Source: a virus. Taken from it: a stretch of DNA of 64,000 nt. The notes under the pieces are model-generated. The model had not been told where the DNA came from. It did no database searches and saw only the letters and a program-made list of their open reading frames with translations. Shown here one piece after another: positions 16,266 through 24,715 of the stretch; the first letter of the stretch is position 1; each line of letters opens with the position of its first letter. A program made the position numbers and the translations under genes. The stretch is from the IMG/VR virus record IMGVR_UViG_3300025466_000012, positions 62,001 to 126,000 of that record; one strand, given 5' to 3'.

Positions 16266-16790
16266 ACTATCAACAGATTTACACTAATCTAATAATAAGT
16301 AAAGCACAACGGGCTAATGGCGGTAATGGACCTGCTAAACACAAAGAAGAATCAAAAAACAAAACTAAAGCATCAATGAAATTAAAGCCGCGAGCTAATA
16401 AAGTATGTCCGCATTGTAAAAAAGAAGGCGGATTCTTATCAATGAGTCGTTGGCACTTTGACAACTGTAAGGAAAAATATGTCACGAGCGCAATATGATT
16501 TATCAACAAAAACAGATTATACACGCAGGAAAATGTTCCTCGATCCTGCTGGACCTGTCACAATACAACGGTTTGAAGAAATTAAATATCAAAAACTTGG
16601 TAAGTTTGAGCAGGAACAAAGAGGGTTCTTTTGGGTACCTGAAGAAGTATCGTTAACCAAAGATGCTAACGACTTTAAAGAGGCAAGTGACACAGTTCGT
16701 CATATCTTTACAAGTAATTTATTGCGACAGACTGCTTTAGATAGTTTGCAAGGTCGTGGTCCAGTGCAAGTGTTCAGTCCTGTATGTTCC
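15330..16790. other. AT-rich putative co-conversion tract around an HNH remnant
   Basis: The last ~930 bases of nrdA, the small HNH-derived gene and the first ~310 bases of nrdB share AT-rich codon choice, with phage-typical codons on both sides. Symmetrical flanks around an endonuclease remnant are what homing repair from a donor would leave. Limits are estimated by eye. Confidence 0.5.
16262..16498 (+). CDS. Internally deleted HNH homing endonuclease remnant
   Basis: 78 residues. The start MNYQQIYTNLIISKAQ and the ending CPHCKKEGGFLSMSRWHFDNCK match the two ends of free-standing phage HNH enzymes, but the central EKHHIIP-type catalytic domain is missing. What remains is a basic linker and a zinc-ribbon tail. 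It sits between nrdA and nrdB, a known site for homing endonucleases in T4-like phages (mobE). It overlaps nrdA by ATGA and nrdB by 20 bases. It may persist for coupling or DNA binding, or simply be decaying. Confidence 0.75.
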   Translation: MNYQQIYTNLIISKAQRANGGNGPAKHKEESKNKTKASMKLKPRANKVCPHCKKEGGFLSMSRWHFDNCKEKYVTSAI

Positions 16791-17579
16791 ATTCCTGAAC
16801 TCGAAGCACTGGTGATGGTGTGGTCGTTTATGGAAACAAACATTCACAGTCGCAGCTACAGTCATATCATTCGCAACATCTACAATGTGCCCAAGGACGA
16901 GTTCAATAGAATACACGACATCGAAGAGATAGTGGGCATGGCATCCAACATCGGAACTTACTATGATCGCTTGCACCGACTGAACAGCAACAAAGAAATA
17001 GAGCTCGACGTAGACGAACAGGAACACATCCGTGCTATCTGGTTGGCACTCAATGCCAGTTACGGGCTGGAAGCATTCAGATTCATGGTTAGCTTTGCTA
17101 CCAGCTTGGCCATGGTGGAGAATCGCATCTTTATTGGCAACGGCAACATCATCAGCTTGATCCTACAGGATGAGATCCTGCACAAGGACTGGACAGCTTG
17201 GATCATCAACCAAGTGGTCAAAGAAGATCCCAGATTTGCACAAGCACGCATCGACTGCGAGGAAGAAGTTTATGCCATGTACGCAGACGTGATACGAGAA
17301 GAAAAGGCCTGGGCCGACTATCTGTTCCAGAAAGGACCAGTAATTGGTCTCAATGCCAACATACTGAAAGATTTTGTAGATTTCATTGCTGTGGGTGCGC
17401 TAAAAGAAATTGGTATCAAGTATCGCTCACCGGCACCGCGTACTACGCCGGTGCCATGGTTCAACAAGCATGTGAACACATCAAACAAACAGACAGCGTT
17501 GCAAGAGTCAGAAAGCACCAACTATGTGATCGGAGTCATGAGTGATGTTCTAGATTACGACGCATTACCTGCGCTATAA
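16479..17579 (+). CDS. nrdB: Ribonucleoside-diphosphate reductase beta subunit (class Ia)
   Basis: 366 residues from the ATG at 16479 (AAGGAAAAAT before it). It houses the diiron-tyrosyl radical that NrdA needs. Ligand motifs: Asp in QTALDSLQG, Glu and His in METNIHSRSYSHII (with the radical Tyr), Glu in EAFRFMVSF, and Glu/His in LQDEILHKDW. The first ~310 bases belong to the AT-rich tract and the rest is phage-typical. Glutaredoxin follows after 20 bases. Confidence 0.95.
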   Translation: MSRAQYDLSTKTDYTRRKMFLDPAGPVTIQRFEEIKYQKLGKFEQEQRGFFWVPEEVSLTKDANDFKEASDTVRHIFTSNLLRQTALDSLQGRGPVQVFSPVCSIPELEALVMVWSFMETNIHSRSYSHIIRNIYNVPKDEFNRIHDIEEIVGMASNIGTYYDRLHRLNSNKEIELDVDEQEHIRAIWLALNASYGLEAFRFMVSFATSLAMVENRIFIGNGNIISLILQDEILHKDWTAWIINQVVKEDPRFAQARIDCEEEVYAMYADVIREEKAWADYLFQKGPVIGLNANILKDFVDFIAVGALKEIGIKYRSPAPRTTPVPWFNKHVNTSNKQTALQESESTNYVIGVMSDVLDYDALPAL

Positions 17580-17599
17580 TAACTCAAAGGAGAACAAAA

Positions 17600-17824
17600 A
17601 TGAAAGCCATCGTATGGTCAAAGAATCACTGCCCCTATTGTGATCAGGCCAAAAACTTGCTGAAACTCAAAGGTATCGAATACGAAGAAAGAAACATCAA
17701 CCAAGGATGGGACCGCGAGGACCTCATGGCTGCTGTGCCCTCTGCCAGAACTGTGCCACAGATTTTTCTAGACGATAAATTAGTAGGTGGATTTAACGAA
17801 CTTCGACAACTTTTACAAGGATAG
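17600..17824 (+). CDS. grx: Glutaredoxin
   Basis: 74 residues of thioredoxin fold with redox pair Cys11-Pro-Tyr-Cys14, the cis-Pro motif RTVPQIF and the C-terminal VGGFNEL. It supplies electrons to the RNR just upstream, as T4 NrdC does. A strong ribosome site (AAAGGAG) precedes it. It is the last member of the nrd operon before the small gene at 17826. Confidence 0.93.
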   Translation: MKAIVWSKNHCPYCDQAKNLLKLKGIEYEERNINQGWDREDLMAAVPSARTVPQIFLDDKLVGGFNELRQLLQG

Positions 17825-17825
17825 C

Positions 17826-18122
17826 ATGCTTACTCTAGATCAAGTTTACACCATCAAGATAGCCAACGGTGACGAAATAGTGGCCAAGGTGGTCGCTGAA
17901 GATGTGGACACGTACACCGTGATCAGACCGCTCACGGTAATTCCCGGACGTGAAGGAATCAACATGGTCAACAGTTTATTCACAGTCGGCCCCGACGAAC
18001 CAGTCACTATAAATAAATCACAGGTGGCACTGTATGCTGTGGCCAGGCAAGAAGTATGCGACAGCTATCTAGAAGCCACCACTGGCATCAAGCCAGTGCG
18101 CAACAAGATCTTGATGGGATAA
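17826..18122 (+). CDS. Conserved phage protein with Sm-like beta-barrel pattern
   Basis: 98 residues from the ATG after AAGGATAGC, 1 base past the glutaredoxin stop. The pattern TIKIANGDEIVAKVVAED then YTVIRPLTVIPG is that of Sm/LSm-like five-stranded barrels, though I cannot confirm RNA binding. Such short proteins recur near structural genes in T4-like environmental phages. Confidence 0.65.
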   Translation: MLTLDQVYTIKIANGDEIVAKVVAEDVDTYTVIRPLTVIPGREGINMVNSLFTVGPDEPVTINKSQVALYAVARQEVCDSYLEATTGIKPVRNKILMG

Positions 18123-18123
18123 C

Positions 18124-18414
18124 ATGCCAGGCTTTGTACAACGTGTGGGTGATGCTGATGTGGGCGGAGGAGTGATTCTAACCGGCGAGCCCACTGTGTT
18201 GGTCAATTTTAGGCCCATAGCCACTGTGGGCAGTTTGGTCAGTCCACATCCTCCTTGCGGCCACCCGGGCGGTGCACTGCACTGTGCAGCCGTGACCACT
18301 ACCAACAGTCCTACCATCTTGGCCGGATTCCGTCCCATAACCACAGCTGGCACTATTGACACCTGCGGCCATCCGCGTGTGACTGGGGCCTTCACCGTCA
18401 TAGCAGGATTGTAA
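18124..18414 (+). CDS. PAAR-repeat tail spike tip
   Basis: 96 residues made of PAAR-type repeats: VGDADVGGGVILTG, VNFRPIATVGS, SPHPPCGHPGGALHCAA, AGFRPITTAG and CGHPRVTGAF. The Cys and His positions would coordinate the iron or zinc at the cone tip. The protein caps the gp5-type spike on the baseplate (T4 gp5.4). Two virion-type genes follow directly, so this is a baseplate or tail-tip operon. Confidence 0.88.
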   Translation: MPGFVQRVGDADVGGGVILTGEPTVLVNFRPIATVGSLVSPHPPCGHPGGALHCAAVTTTNSPTILAGFRPITTAGTIDTCGHPRVTGAFTVIAGL

Positions 18415-18415
18415 A

Positions 18416-19378
18416 TTGACTGTCACTTACCTGACTGCACTGCAACTGGATGCCGCAGCCGGTCTGTTGCAAAACACAGGCCTTGCAGCCAATGCGGCCC
18501 TGACCACGGCCATTGGCACCTACAACAGCACCGATCCAATCGGCAATCTGCTGAGTACCTTGGCCAATTCGACCTTGGCCAATCTTTCCAATGTGACCAT
18601 ACAAAGTCTCGAGAGCCTGGCCAGCAACACCTGTCCGGCCTTGGCTGACAGCTTGCCCACCGGCTACACCACTCTGACCGTGGATACCACCTTGTTTACT
18701 GGACTGCTGAGCAACACAGCTACATTGTACATGGGTCAAGGGGATCTTACCAAATTTGCACAGGCCCTGAGCCAGGCACAAAGCTATGTGGATCTGACTG
18801 CGATCTTTGTCAATTCGGCCATCAATAGCCAGACCTATCTGGGCAACACATTTACCAGCATGAACAATACCATCACGGGTGATATCACCACAGTGAACTT
18901 GGCCACTCAGGCTTTTGGTCAGGATCTGGCCAATCTGGGAGACTTGATTAACTTGAACGATCTGGGCAATTTTGGCAGTCCGCTGGGTCTGATACAACAG
19001 ATATACAGTGTGACTGGCGCCATACCCAGTGTCAGTATCATGTTTGTGGCAGTGGGTATACCAGTCAACGTGGTACTTGGTCTTGTTGACCCCACAATCA
19101 GTGTCACTGACAGCATACAACGCCTCATGTACACTGCCATGCAACAGATCACCGGCAACGACCTAGCACAGATACTGAGTGTGTTAAAAGTGACCACTTT
19201 GGGTATCACGACCATGGCTGATCTACTGAATCCGATCAAGTTGTTCCCCAACAGCTATGCCAGTCTCACTGTCCCGGCCAAGGGCCAGCCACGACCCATC
19301 TATGTCAACAGCACTGCCAGCGTGGATCGGGCCCTGATCAACGAATTGCCATCCTACATAATAAACAGCCTCGCATGA
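18416..19378 (+). CDS. Putative tail/baseplate structural protein I
   Basis: 320 residues. The only suitable start is TTG at 18416, with AGCAGGA 8 bases upstream and 1 base after the PAAR stop. The product is Ala/Leu/Thr/Asn-rich with long predicted helices and few charges. It has a conserved-looking DLLNPIKLFPNSYASLTV segment and a C-terminal NELPSYIINSLA. Coupling to the PAAR gene and to the next gene (ATGA) argues for a tail-tip component. No precise T4 equivalent is recognised. Confidence 0.62.
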   Translation: MTVTYLTALQLDAAAGLLQNTGLAANAALTTAIGTYNSTDPIGNLLSTLANSTLANLSNVTIQSLESLASNTCPALADSLPTGYTTLTVDTTLFTGLLSNTATLYMGQGDLTKFAQALSQAQSYVDLTAIFVNSAINSQTYLGNTFTSMNNTITGDITTVNLATQAFGQDLANLGDLINLNDLGNFGSPLGLIQQIYSVTGAIPSVSIMFVAVGIPVNVVLGLVDPTISVTDSIQRLMYTAMQQITGNDLAQILSVLKVTTLGITTMADLLNPIKLFPNSYASLTVPAKGQPRPIYVNSTASVDRALINELPSYIINSLA

Positions 19379-20325
19379 TACCCTACGATAGACTCAGCCA
19401 GATAGTACCAGCCGACCAGGCTCTGGCCTGCAAGGCCATCAGTGTGAGTCTGAACCAGATCGCCGGCATCACGACCATGACCTTGCCCAGCTTGGCCACT
19501 GTGGTCAGCGGCCAAGAGACCACTCGAGACTTGCCGTTAATTTCGGCCCTGACTGTGGCAGTACCGCCTGCGGTGGCCAATTATTTTACCAGCAACGTGG
19601 CTGTTGGAACAGGAACAGGAAACAGTATCGTGATCTGTGATGTTCTGGGCACCGCCAGCGGATTTGTCAGTGCCCCGGCTCTGGGCAATACCATATCTAG
19701 ATTCTCGACCATGGATCTTGCCAGTCTGACCACGATCTATTATACCATGGCGCAGGTGGCATCGGGCATTTGGACCACATTCGAACCGTTGAGTCCAACC
19801 GTCACGACCACCACTATCCCGGCAGGCTATCCGGCTGCCGGAACCTATGCCAGCCAAGACTTGGCCATACAGGCTCTGATACCCTTGGCCCAGGCCGAGA
19901 TTGCTGACCTGATCGTGCGATATCCCACGCAGACTTCGGCCATGAATACCGACTGGAACAACATGGCTACTCAGTTGACCTTGGAAAAACAGTTGCAGGC
20001 GCAAGCCGGACTGAATTTTGCCAATCTGGTGCCCAACAGTACCAGTTCCATGTACAGCTTTGTGTTCAACATGAACTCGTATGGAAATGATACACAGGTG
20101 GGTGGTCAAGCACAGCTGATCGAAGGTGTGGGCGATCTGACCACATTTACCGGTCAAGCCGTGATAGCTGCCATGCGAGAAGGTCGCAATCAGATTGGTT
20201 TGCAATCAGTGGGAATCACCACCAATGGTCCAATTCCGGCAGATCCAAATCCGCCTCCACTACAGGCCAATCTTATACCCAGCACCTACACAGCTCAACA
20301 AGCCGCAAATATAGTCGTTGTATAA
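19375..20325 (+). CDS. Putative tail/baseplate structural protein II
   Basis: 316 residues. The N terminus IPYDRLSQIVPADQALACKAI leads into Ser/Thr/Ala-rich helical sequence. A C-terminal EGVGDLTTFTGQAVIAAMREGRNQ segment and a Pro-rich tail follow. It overlaps the previous gene by ATGA and has the same composition, so the two may be halves of one larger structural protein in relatives. The function is unknown beyond the structural context. Confidence 0.62.
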   Translation: MIPYDRLSQIVPADQALACKAISVSLNQIAGITTMTLPSLATVVSGQETTRDLPLISALTVAVPPAVANYFTSNVAVGTGTGNSIVICDVLGTASGFVSAPALGNTISRFSTMDLASLTTIYYTMAQVASGIWTTFEPLSPTVTTTTIPAGYPAAGTYASQDLAIQALIPLAQAEIADLIVRYPTQTSAMNTDWNNMATQLTLEKQLQAQAGLNFANLVPNSTSSMYSFVFNMNSYGNDTQVGGQAQLIEGVGDLTTFTGQAVIAAMREGRNQIGLQSVGITTNGPIPADPNPPPLQANLIPSTYTAQQAANIVVV

Positions 20326-20367
20326 AAACAACACTTTTCAAGCCCTGTTCGACGGGGTCAATTTTGG

Positions 20368-20396
20368 TTGACCAAAAACGCCCGTTCGGTTATAAT
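20368..20396 (+). promoter_or_regulatory. Repeated phage early promoter (copy 1)
   Basis: TTGACC (20368-20373), 17 bases, TATAAT (20391-20396) followed by AGTAGTATAGT. Same core as the copies at 20644, 20932, 46509 and 48610. Confidence 0.85.
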
Positions 20397-20425
20397 AGTA
20401 GTATAGTAAACGAACGGAGTCAAAC

Positions 20426-20647
20426 ATGGACCAAATGACTAAACAAATTGAAGGTTGGGGCGAAGTGGGTATAGACTCAGAAGCCAGCCCAGGCAATGGT
20501 CGATACTATGTCAAGTGCTATGTCAACGGCCACGACACAGTGGGATTTGACACTGAAGAGGAAGCTCTACTAGAGTTAGAGTTTATAATTCAAGGCCTTA
20601 AAGCATACTCCGATCCGGGCAGGCATACCCAATTACGTTTTGGTTGA
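20426..20647 (+). CDS. Small early-type protein, 73 aa
   Basis: No homology recognised. Acidic, with a central beta-hairpin-like GRYYVKCYVNGHDTVGFDTEEEALLELEFI that may be a small alpha/beta domain. It is monocistronic between two copies of the repeated promoter; the next promoter starts within its last codons. Probable early takeover gene by position. Confidence 0.68.
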   Translation: MDQMTKQIEGWGEVGIDSEASPGNGRYYVKCYVNGHDTVGFDTEEEALLELEFIIQGLKAYSDPGRHTQLRFG

Positions 20648-20672
20648 CCAAAAATGCCATTTCGGTTATAAT
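20644..20672 (+). promoter_or_regulatory. Repeated phage early promoter (copy 2)
   Basis: TTGACC (20644-20649), 17 bases, TATAAT (20667-20672), then AGTAGTATAGT. It overlaps the previous stop codon. Confidence 0.85.
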
Positions 20673-20703
20673 AGTAGTATAGTTAAATTTTTAAGGAGCC
20701 CAA

Positions 20704-20925
20704 ATGTTTAATGCAAAACAAACCCAATTGATGAATACCTTGGGTATTGTAAGCGACGCAGATCGCGAGCGCATGTACGAAAATTACTGCGAAATCAAGT
20801 TCGAATTACAGGCCAACGGTATGAGATCATACAGTTCTTTCACCAGTTTCCTTGAGAAAAAAGTGCAATTTGCCCTGATGCGTGCCCGTGAAAATGCCGA
20901 TAAAACCCTGGCACAGCTGGCCTAA
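20704..20925 (+). CDS. Small early-type helical protein, 73 aa
   Basis: Almost wholly alpha-helical (DADRERMYENYCEIKFEL, FLEKKVQFALMRAREN). Good ribosome site (AAGGAG). Single gene between promoter copies 2 and 3. No function recognised. Confidence 0.68.
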   Translation: MFNAKQTQLMNTLGIVSDADRERMYENYCEIKFELQANGMRSYSSFTSFLEKKVQFALMRARENADKTLAQLA

Positions 20926-20931
20926 AAACGG

Positions 20932-20960
20932 TTGACCCAAAATGACCCGTTTGTTATAAT
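20932..20960 (+). promoter_or_regulatory. Repeated phage early promoter (copy 3)
   Basis: TTGACC (20932-20937), 17 bases, TATAAT (20955-20960), then AGTAGTATAGT. It starts the run of small genes to 22259 and probably beyond. Confidence 0.85.
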
Positions 20961-20989
20961 AGTAGTATAGTCGATAACAAGGAGCTGAA

Positions 20990-21220
20990 ATGACAACAGT
21001 ACAATACAAAGTGGGCGATGATGTTAGCCACGGTATCGGTGGCGATCGCTATTACGATGGTAAAATTACTCGTATGACCAAGCGATTTATTTTCACCGAT
21101 TCCGGTCGTCGATACACTCGCAAAGAGGACAAAAATGGTCGTGTTTATTACACGCAGACCGGTTGCAAGTACTGTTATTTGATTCCGGGCAAACACGACT
21201 ACATGGACCCACATTTCTAA
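20990..21220 (+). CDS. Small conserved phage protein, 76 aa
   Basis: Beta-rich, basic product (GGDRYYDGKITRMTKRFIFT, GRRYTRKEDKNGRVYYTQ) with a Cys pair (CKYCYL) near the end. The pattern is like a small SH3-type barrel. First gene after promoter copy 3. Function unknown. Confidence 0.68.
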   Translation: MTTVQYKVGDDVSHGIGGDRYYDGKITRMTKRFIFTDSGRRYTRKEDKNGRVYYTQTGCKYCYLIPGKHDYMDPHF

Positions 21221-21232
21221 TAGGAGAACAAC

Positions 21233-21649
21233 ATGGGAACAAGATCACTTACTTTTGTGTATGAAGAAGCATTTAATCCCGGCGACGAACCACAGCCGAT
21301 CATAAATCTTTATCGTCAGTATGACGGTTATCCTACAGGACACGGCGCAGAGCTGGCTGAATTCTTATCAACGGTCAAGAGCAATGGTATGTCGTGTTTG
21401 GCAGCTCAGTTGGTAGCTAACTTTAAAGACGGACCAGGTCAGTTCTATCTTTATCCAGTTACTGCCAAAGACTGCGGACAGGACTATGAGTATCACATCT
21501 ACCAGCAACAAGATACATTCCGCGTAGTGGTGGGAAATAAAGGCTGTAATATGTTTGGGCTCATCATGAGCGACAAGAACGACTATATCTTTGACGGCAA
21601 TGTCAAAGAATTTGTAAATTTCTGTACAAAGAAAGAGGAGATTGAATAA
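21233..21649 (+). CDS. Conserved phage hypothetical protein, 138 aa
   Basis: Begins MGTRSLTFVYEE and contains NLYRQYDGYPTGHGAELAEFL, a motif set I associate with a widespread phage/bacterial family of unknown function. The C-terminal half is beta-rich. Ribosome site AGGAG 6 bases upstream; stop overlaps the next ATG. Confidence 0.75.
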   Translation: MGTRSLTFVYEEAFNPGDEPQPIINLYRQYDGYPTGHGAELAEFLSTVKSNGMSCLAAQLVANFKDGPGQFYLYPVTAKDCGQDYEYHIYQQQDTFRVVVGNKGCNMFGLIMSDKNDYIFDGNVKEFVNFCTKKEEIE

Positions 21650-21831
21650 TGGAATTCAATAAACGAATCAACTTGGTCAAGTACACTTTGACCCCAGATC
21701 AGATCATGTCGTGGGTAGGTGGGTTACATGACATACAAGCCGACATGATCGAAGAGGCCCTGGAGGACAAAGGCTTCCTGGGCTACCCAGAAGCAAACCA
21801 AATTATCAATCACATACGAGGACTGAAATAA
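21649..21831 (+). CDS. Small phage protein, 60 aa
   Basis: Helical 60-residue protein (TPDQIMSWVGGLHDIQADMIEEAL). Coupled by single-base stop/start overlaps (TAATG) to both neighbours. Function unknown. Confidence 0.65.
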   Translation: MEFNKRINLVKYTLTPDQIMSWVGGLHDIQADMIEEALEDKGFLGYPEANQIINHIRGLK

Positions 21832-22259
21832 TGGGATTAGACATGTATGCTTACAGTTCCGCTCGTGCTGGGCAATACACAGAATTTTGGCAGTCAGCCG
21901 AATTGCAGGATGATAAAGAGTTTACCAGTACAGTGGTATCTCAACCTGTAGAAATAGCCTACTGGCGCAAGCATCCTAATCTACATGGCTGGATGGAACG
22001 GCTTTGGTATCACCGCTGTCGAGAATCCGGGCAGAATATTGATGAGGACAGCTTCAATGGTATTGAACTGGAACTGACCAGAGAAGACCTTGACAATCTG
22101 GAGCATGATGTAACCAACAATCTGCTACCTGGCACCACTGGATTCTTTTTTGGCAGTGACAGTGACGATTACTATCGTGAAAAAGATCTAGCGTTCGTAC
22201 GGCGTGCCCGTGCCGACTTGTTTTTAGGTCTGCGTGTATTTTACAACTCCAGCTGGTAG
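21831..22259 (+). CDS. Conserved phage protein (MGLDMY family), 142 aa
   Basis: The start MGLDMYAYSS and the IAYWRKHPNLHGWMERLW segment mark a family common in tailed phages, often misannotated as phosphoglycerate kinase. It continues with a Gly-Phe-rich FFFGSDSDDYY loop. The biochemical role is unknown. Followed 7 bases later by DNA ligase. Confidence 0.8.
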   Translation: MGLDMYAYSSARAGQYTEFWQSAELQDDKEFTSTVVSQPVEIAYWRKHPNLHGWMERLWYHRCRESGQNIDEDSFNGIELELTREDLDNLEHDVTNNLLPGTTGFFFGSDSDDYYREKDLAFVRRARADLFLGLRVFYNSSW

Positions 22260-22266
22260 TAAATAT

Positions 22267-23649
22267 ATGACAACTATAGATTATGGATCAGAACAATTCA
22301 ACAGGATCAAAGTGGCCGCAGACTGGATCAGAGACCTAGAAGACAACGACAGCCGCAAGCACAAAGAGCTTGTGATTGAACGGGCCCTGGTAGCTGCTCA
22401 GTTGGGCTCGGCCAATGCCCAATGTTTCTTGTTCAACTGCTATCAGGCCTACAATCCCTACTATGTGTTTGGTGTCAAGAAAGTTCTAGAAACCAAAGGC
22501 TTAGAAAACAGACCCAATCCTTGGCCCAAGTTCTGGGCCATGCTAGAAGGTTTACGCACTCGTAGTCTTACCGGACACAATGCCAAGACCGCTATCGAAT
22601 CGATGAGTGAACAGTTTGACAGCATAGAATGGAACAACCTATGCCGTAGGGTCATCATCAAGGACCTGCGCTGTGGTATCACAGAAAAGACCTTGAACAA
22701 GGTGTTGGGTAATACGGAATGGAAAATTCCTACATTTACTTGTCAACTGGCAACAGATTCAAACGATCATCAAAGCAAAATGACCGGCACCAAGCGAATT
22801 GAATGCAAGCTAGATGGTGTGCGTGTGTTGGCAGTGATAACCAAAAACACCATAAATCTCTACAGCCGCAATGGCAAAAGATTTGACAATTTTCCACAGA
22901 TTGAAGCTGAACTTGAAAGTATCAGACCACAGCTGAACATACATCTGGGCAAGCTGGATGGCAGTGGTATAGTGTTGGATGGTGAAATTGTGGGCGAAAG
23001 TTTCCAGGCCTTGATGAAACAGGCACAACGTAAAACCAATGTGGAAACCAAGGACATGACCTACTATGTGTTTGACTGGATTCCTATCGCTGATTTTGAA
23101 CGTGGTTATTGGAACGCTCAACAACACAAACGCACCAATCTGTTAGAATCAAAAAAAGAAATATTCGAATCTACCCGGTCGGTCCGAATCATGCCTGGTA
23201 TGGATGTGGATTTAGACACAGCCGAAGGACACGATGTCATGCGCAGGTTTGCTACAGACGCTGTTGCGGCCGGTTATGAAGGTATCATGATCAAAGATGT
23301 CAATGCTCCATATGAATGCAAGCGGTCGACATTCTGGATGAAATGGAAACCGGTCATGACAGTGGATTTGAATATAGTGGGTTTTGAAGAAGGTACCGGT
23401 CGCAATCGTGGACGCCTGGGTGCTATAATATGTGAAGGAGTAGATGATGATCGTAATATTCGTGTCAATGTGGGCAGTGGTCTTTCCGACGCTGATCGCG
23501 ATCAATATTGGACCGCCCGAGATGACCTGCTTGGTCGAGTGGTTGAAGTGGCAGCAGATGCCGTCACCCAAAATCAAGATGGCTCTTACAGTTTGAGATT
23601 TCCTCGATTTGTGAGATTCAGAGGATTTGAAGCCGGAGAGAAATTGTGA
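22267..23649 (+). CDS. 30: ATP-dependent DNA ligase (T4 gp30 type)
   Basis: 460 residues from the ATG at 22267. It seals nicks at replication and repair by a lysyl-AMP intermediate. Motif I is IECKLDGVRVLA with Lys181 as the adenylated residue; motif III is VLDGEIVGES, motif IV YEGIMIKD and motif V FWMKWKPVMTVDL. A C-terminal OB domain ends in FPRFVRFRGFE. The N-terminal ~170 residues form a helical DNA-binding domain. A TAAATA element sits right before the start, and the last codons overlap the next gene. Confidence 0.93.
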   Translation: MTTIDYGSEQFNRIKVAADWIRDLEDNDSRKHKELVIERALVAAQLGSANAQCFLFNCYQAYNPYYVFGVKKVLETKGLENRPNPWPKFWAMLEGLRTRSLTGHNAKTAIESMSEQFDSIEWNNLCRRVIIKDLRCGITEKTLNKVLGNTEWKIPTFTCQLATDSNDHQSKMTGTKRIECKLDGVRVLAVITKNTINLYSRNGKRFDNFPQIEAELESIRPQLNIHLGKLDGSGIVLDGEIVGESFQALMKQAQRKTNVETKDMTYYVFDWIPIADFERGYWNAQQHKRTNLLESKKEIFESTRSVRIMPGMDVDLDTAEGHDVMRRFATDAVAAGYEGIMIKDVNAPYECKRSTFWMKWKPVMTVDLNIVGFEEGTGRNRGRLGAIICEGVDDDRNIRVNVGSGLSDADRDQYWTARDDLLGRVVEVAADAVTQNQDGSYSLRFPRFVRFRGFEAGEKL

Positions 23650-23837
23650 ACTTTGGGGATCGAGATGGATTTGATGAATATACAGTGACATTCGTTTGCG
23701 GCGGAGACGAGATGCTCCGAATCACTCGAACAGGTTTTTATGTACGTGGACAAAGGCTCGAACAGGATGACTGTGAAGCTGAACAAGTGTATAATAGTTT
23801 TACGCAATGGCTGGCGTGGCAACAACTTCAACGATAG
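23646..23837 (+). CDS. Small phage protein, 63 aa (GTG start)
   Basis: GTG start overlapping the ligase stop (GTGA). Contains TVTFVCGGDEMLRITRTGFYVRG, a beta-hairpin-like core, and a Trp-rich tail (QWLAWQQL). Function unknown; similar mini-proteins with a GFYVRG motif are frequent in environmental phages, from memory. Confidence 0.65.
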   Translation: MNFGDRDGFDEYTVTFVCGGDEMLRITRTGFYVRGQRLEQDDCEAEQVYNSFTQWLAWQQLQR

Positions 23838-23849
23838 GAGAATCAAATG
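23832..23849 (+). repeat. 18-bp direct repeat flanking the methyltransferase gene (left)
   Basis: CGATAGGAGAATCAAATG, ribosome site plus start codon, repeated exactly at 24716-24733. The repeats bracket the 23847-24596 gene and its trailing non-coding DNA. Confidence 0.8.
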
Positions 23850-24596
23850 AAAACTCAAACACAGAATCTTGCGTGGTTGCCGGATAAAAAATATTATGAG
23901 TATGCCTATCATAAGTTTTTTAATCCTGAAGTCAGCTATGCCGATTGGACGCCCTGGAACGAGTGGAATTATCCTGATAGAGATCTATTGAGATTTGATC
24001 ATATCATAGGACAGCAAATTGCTCACATACATAACAAGCGTGTGTTGGATGTGGCCTGCCATTTGGGATATTTGAGTTTGTTTTGTTTGCACAACGGTGC
24101 CGCGCAGGTGACTGGTACAAACATAAGAGACAGAGAACTGTCGATTGCAAGAGAAATAGTCCAGTTGGCCGGTTATACCAATTGTGAATTCGTAAACTCA
24201 AATATCTACAACATTGAAGAATTTTACAAATTGTGCGATGCACATGATACCATATTACTAAGTGGTATATTATATCATGTAAACAATCATTACCAACTGT
24301 TGAAAACCATAGCAGACTCATCAGCACAGACCTTGATATTAGAATCCAGTATCGAGCATGCGATCGATATTGCAGAGTATCCAATCGTCAACTGGCGCAT
24401 GGAAAATACTGACAGTCCAACTTCTGGTTTTGAAGACACCCAATCAACTACCTTTGTTGGAATACCAAATCACAAATGGATTGAACAGAGTTTGAAACAG
24501 CTTGGTTTCAAACTGACTTACAATGAAATAATTGAATTCAATACTCCAGTTGGCAGGCGTACCAAACGATGTATCTTGGTTGGTCAAAAAATTTAA
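23847..24596 (+). CDS. SAM-dependent methyltransferase (class I)
   Basis: 249 residues. Motif I is VLDVACHLGYLSLFC, an acidic-type position follows after TGTNIRD, and LLSGILYHVNNHYQLLK matches the post-motif region of UbiG/CmoB-like enzymes. The C-terminal part (ENTDSPTSGFEDTQSTTF) may bind substrate. The target is unknown. The gene is AT-rich and lies between exact 18-bp repeats, so it looks like a late insertion. Confidence 0.8.
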   Translation: MKTQTQNLAWLPDKKYYEYAYHKFFNPEVSYADWTPWNEWNYPDRDLLRFDHIIGQQIAHIHNKRVLDVACHLGYLSLFCLHNGAAQVTGTNIRDRELSIAREIVQLAGYTNCEFVNSNIYNIEEFYKLCDAHDTILLSGILYHVNNHYQLLKTIADSSAQTLILESSIEHAIDIAEYPIVNWRMENTDSPTSGFEDTQSTTFVGIPNHKWIEQSLKQLGFKLTYNEIIEFNTPVGRRTKRCILVGQKI

Positions 24597-24715
24597 CTTA
24601 TACGAAAGTGAGCATGTGACATAACAAAAGTAGAGGAAAAACAACAATTGATCGAAACACTAAAATTTACTACACTTACAAAATATCAATGTGGGCGTGG
24701 TAGCAACACCTTAAC

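Noticed and set aside
18416-20325. Programmed frameshift joining the two virion-type genes
   Set aside because: The junction is an ordinary ATGA overlap without a slippery heptamer; two coupled genes are the simpler reading.
20335-20360. Rho-independent terminator before promoter copy 1
   Set aside because: CCCTG/CGGGG around TTCGA could pair, but the stem is short with a T-G pair and the T-run is weak.
21831-22259. Phosphoglycerate kinase
   Set aside because: The MGLDMY family is often labelled so, but at 142 residues it has none of the PGK substrate or nucleotide motifs.
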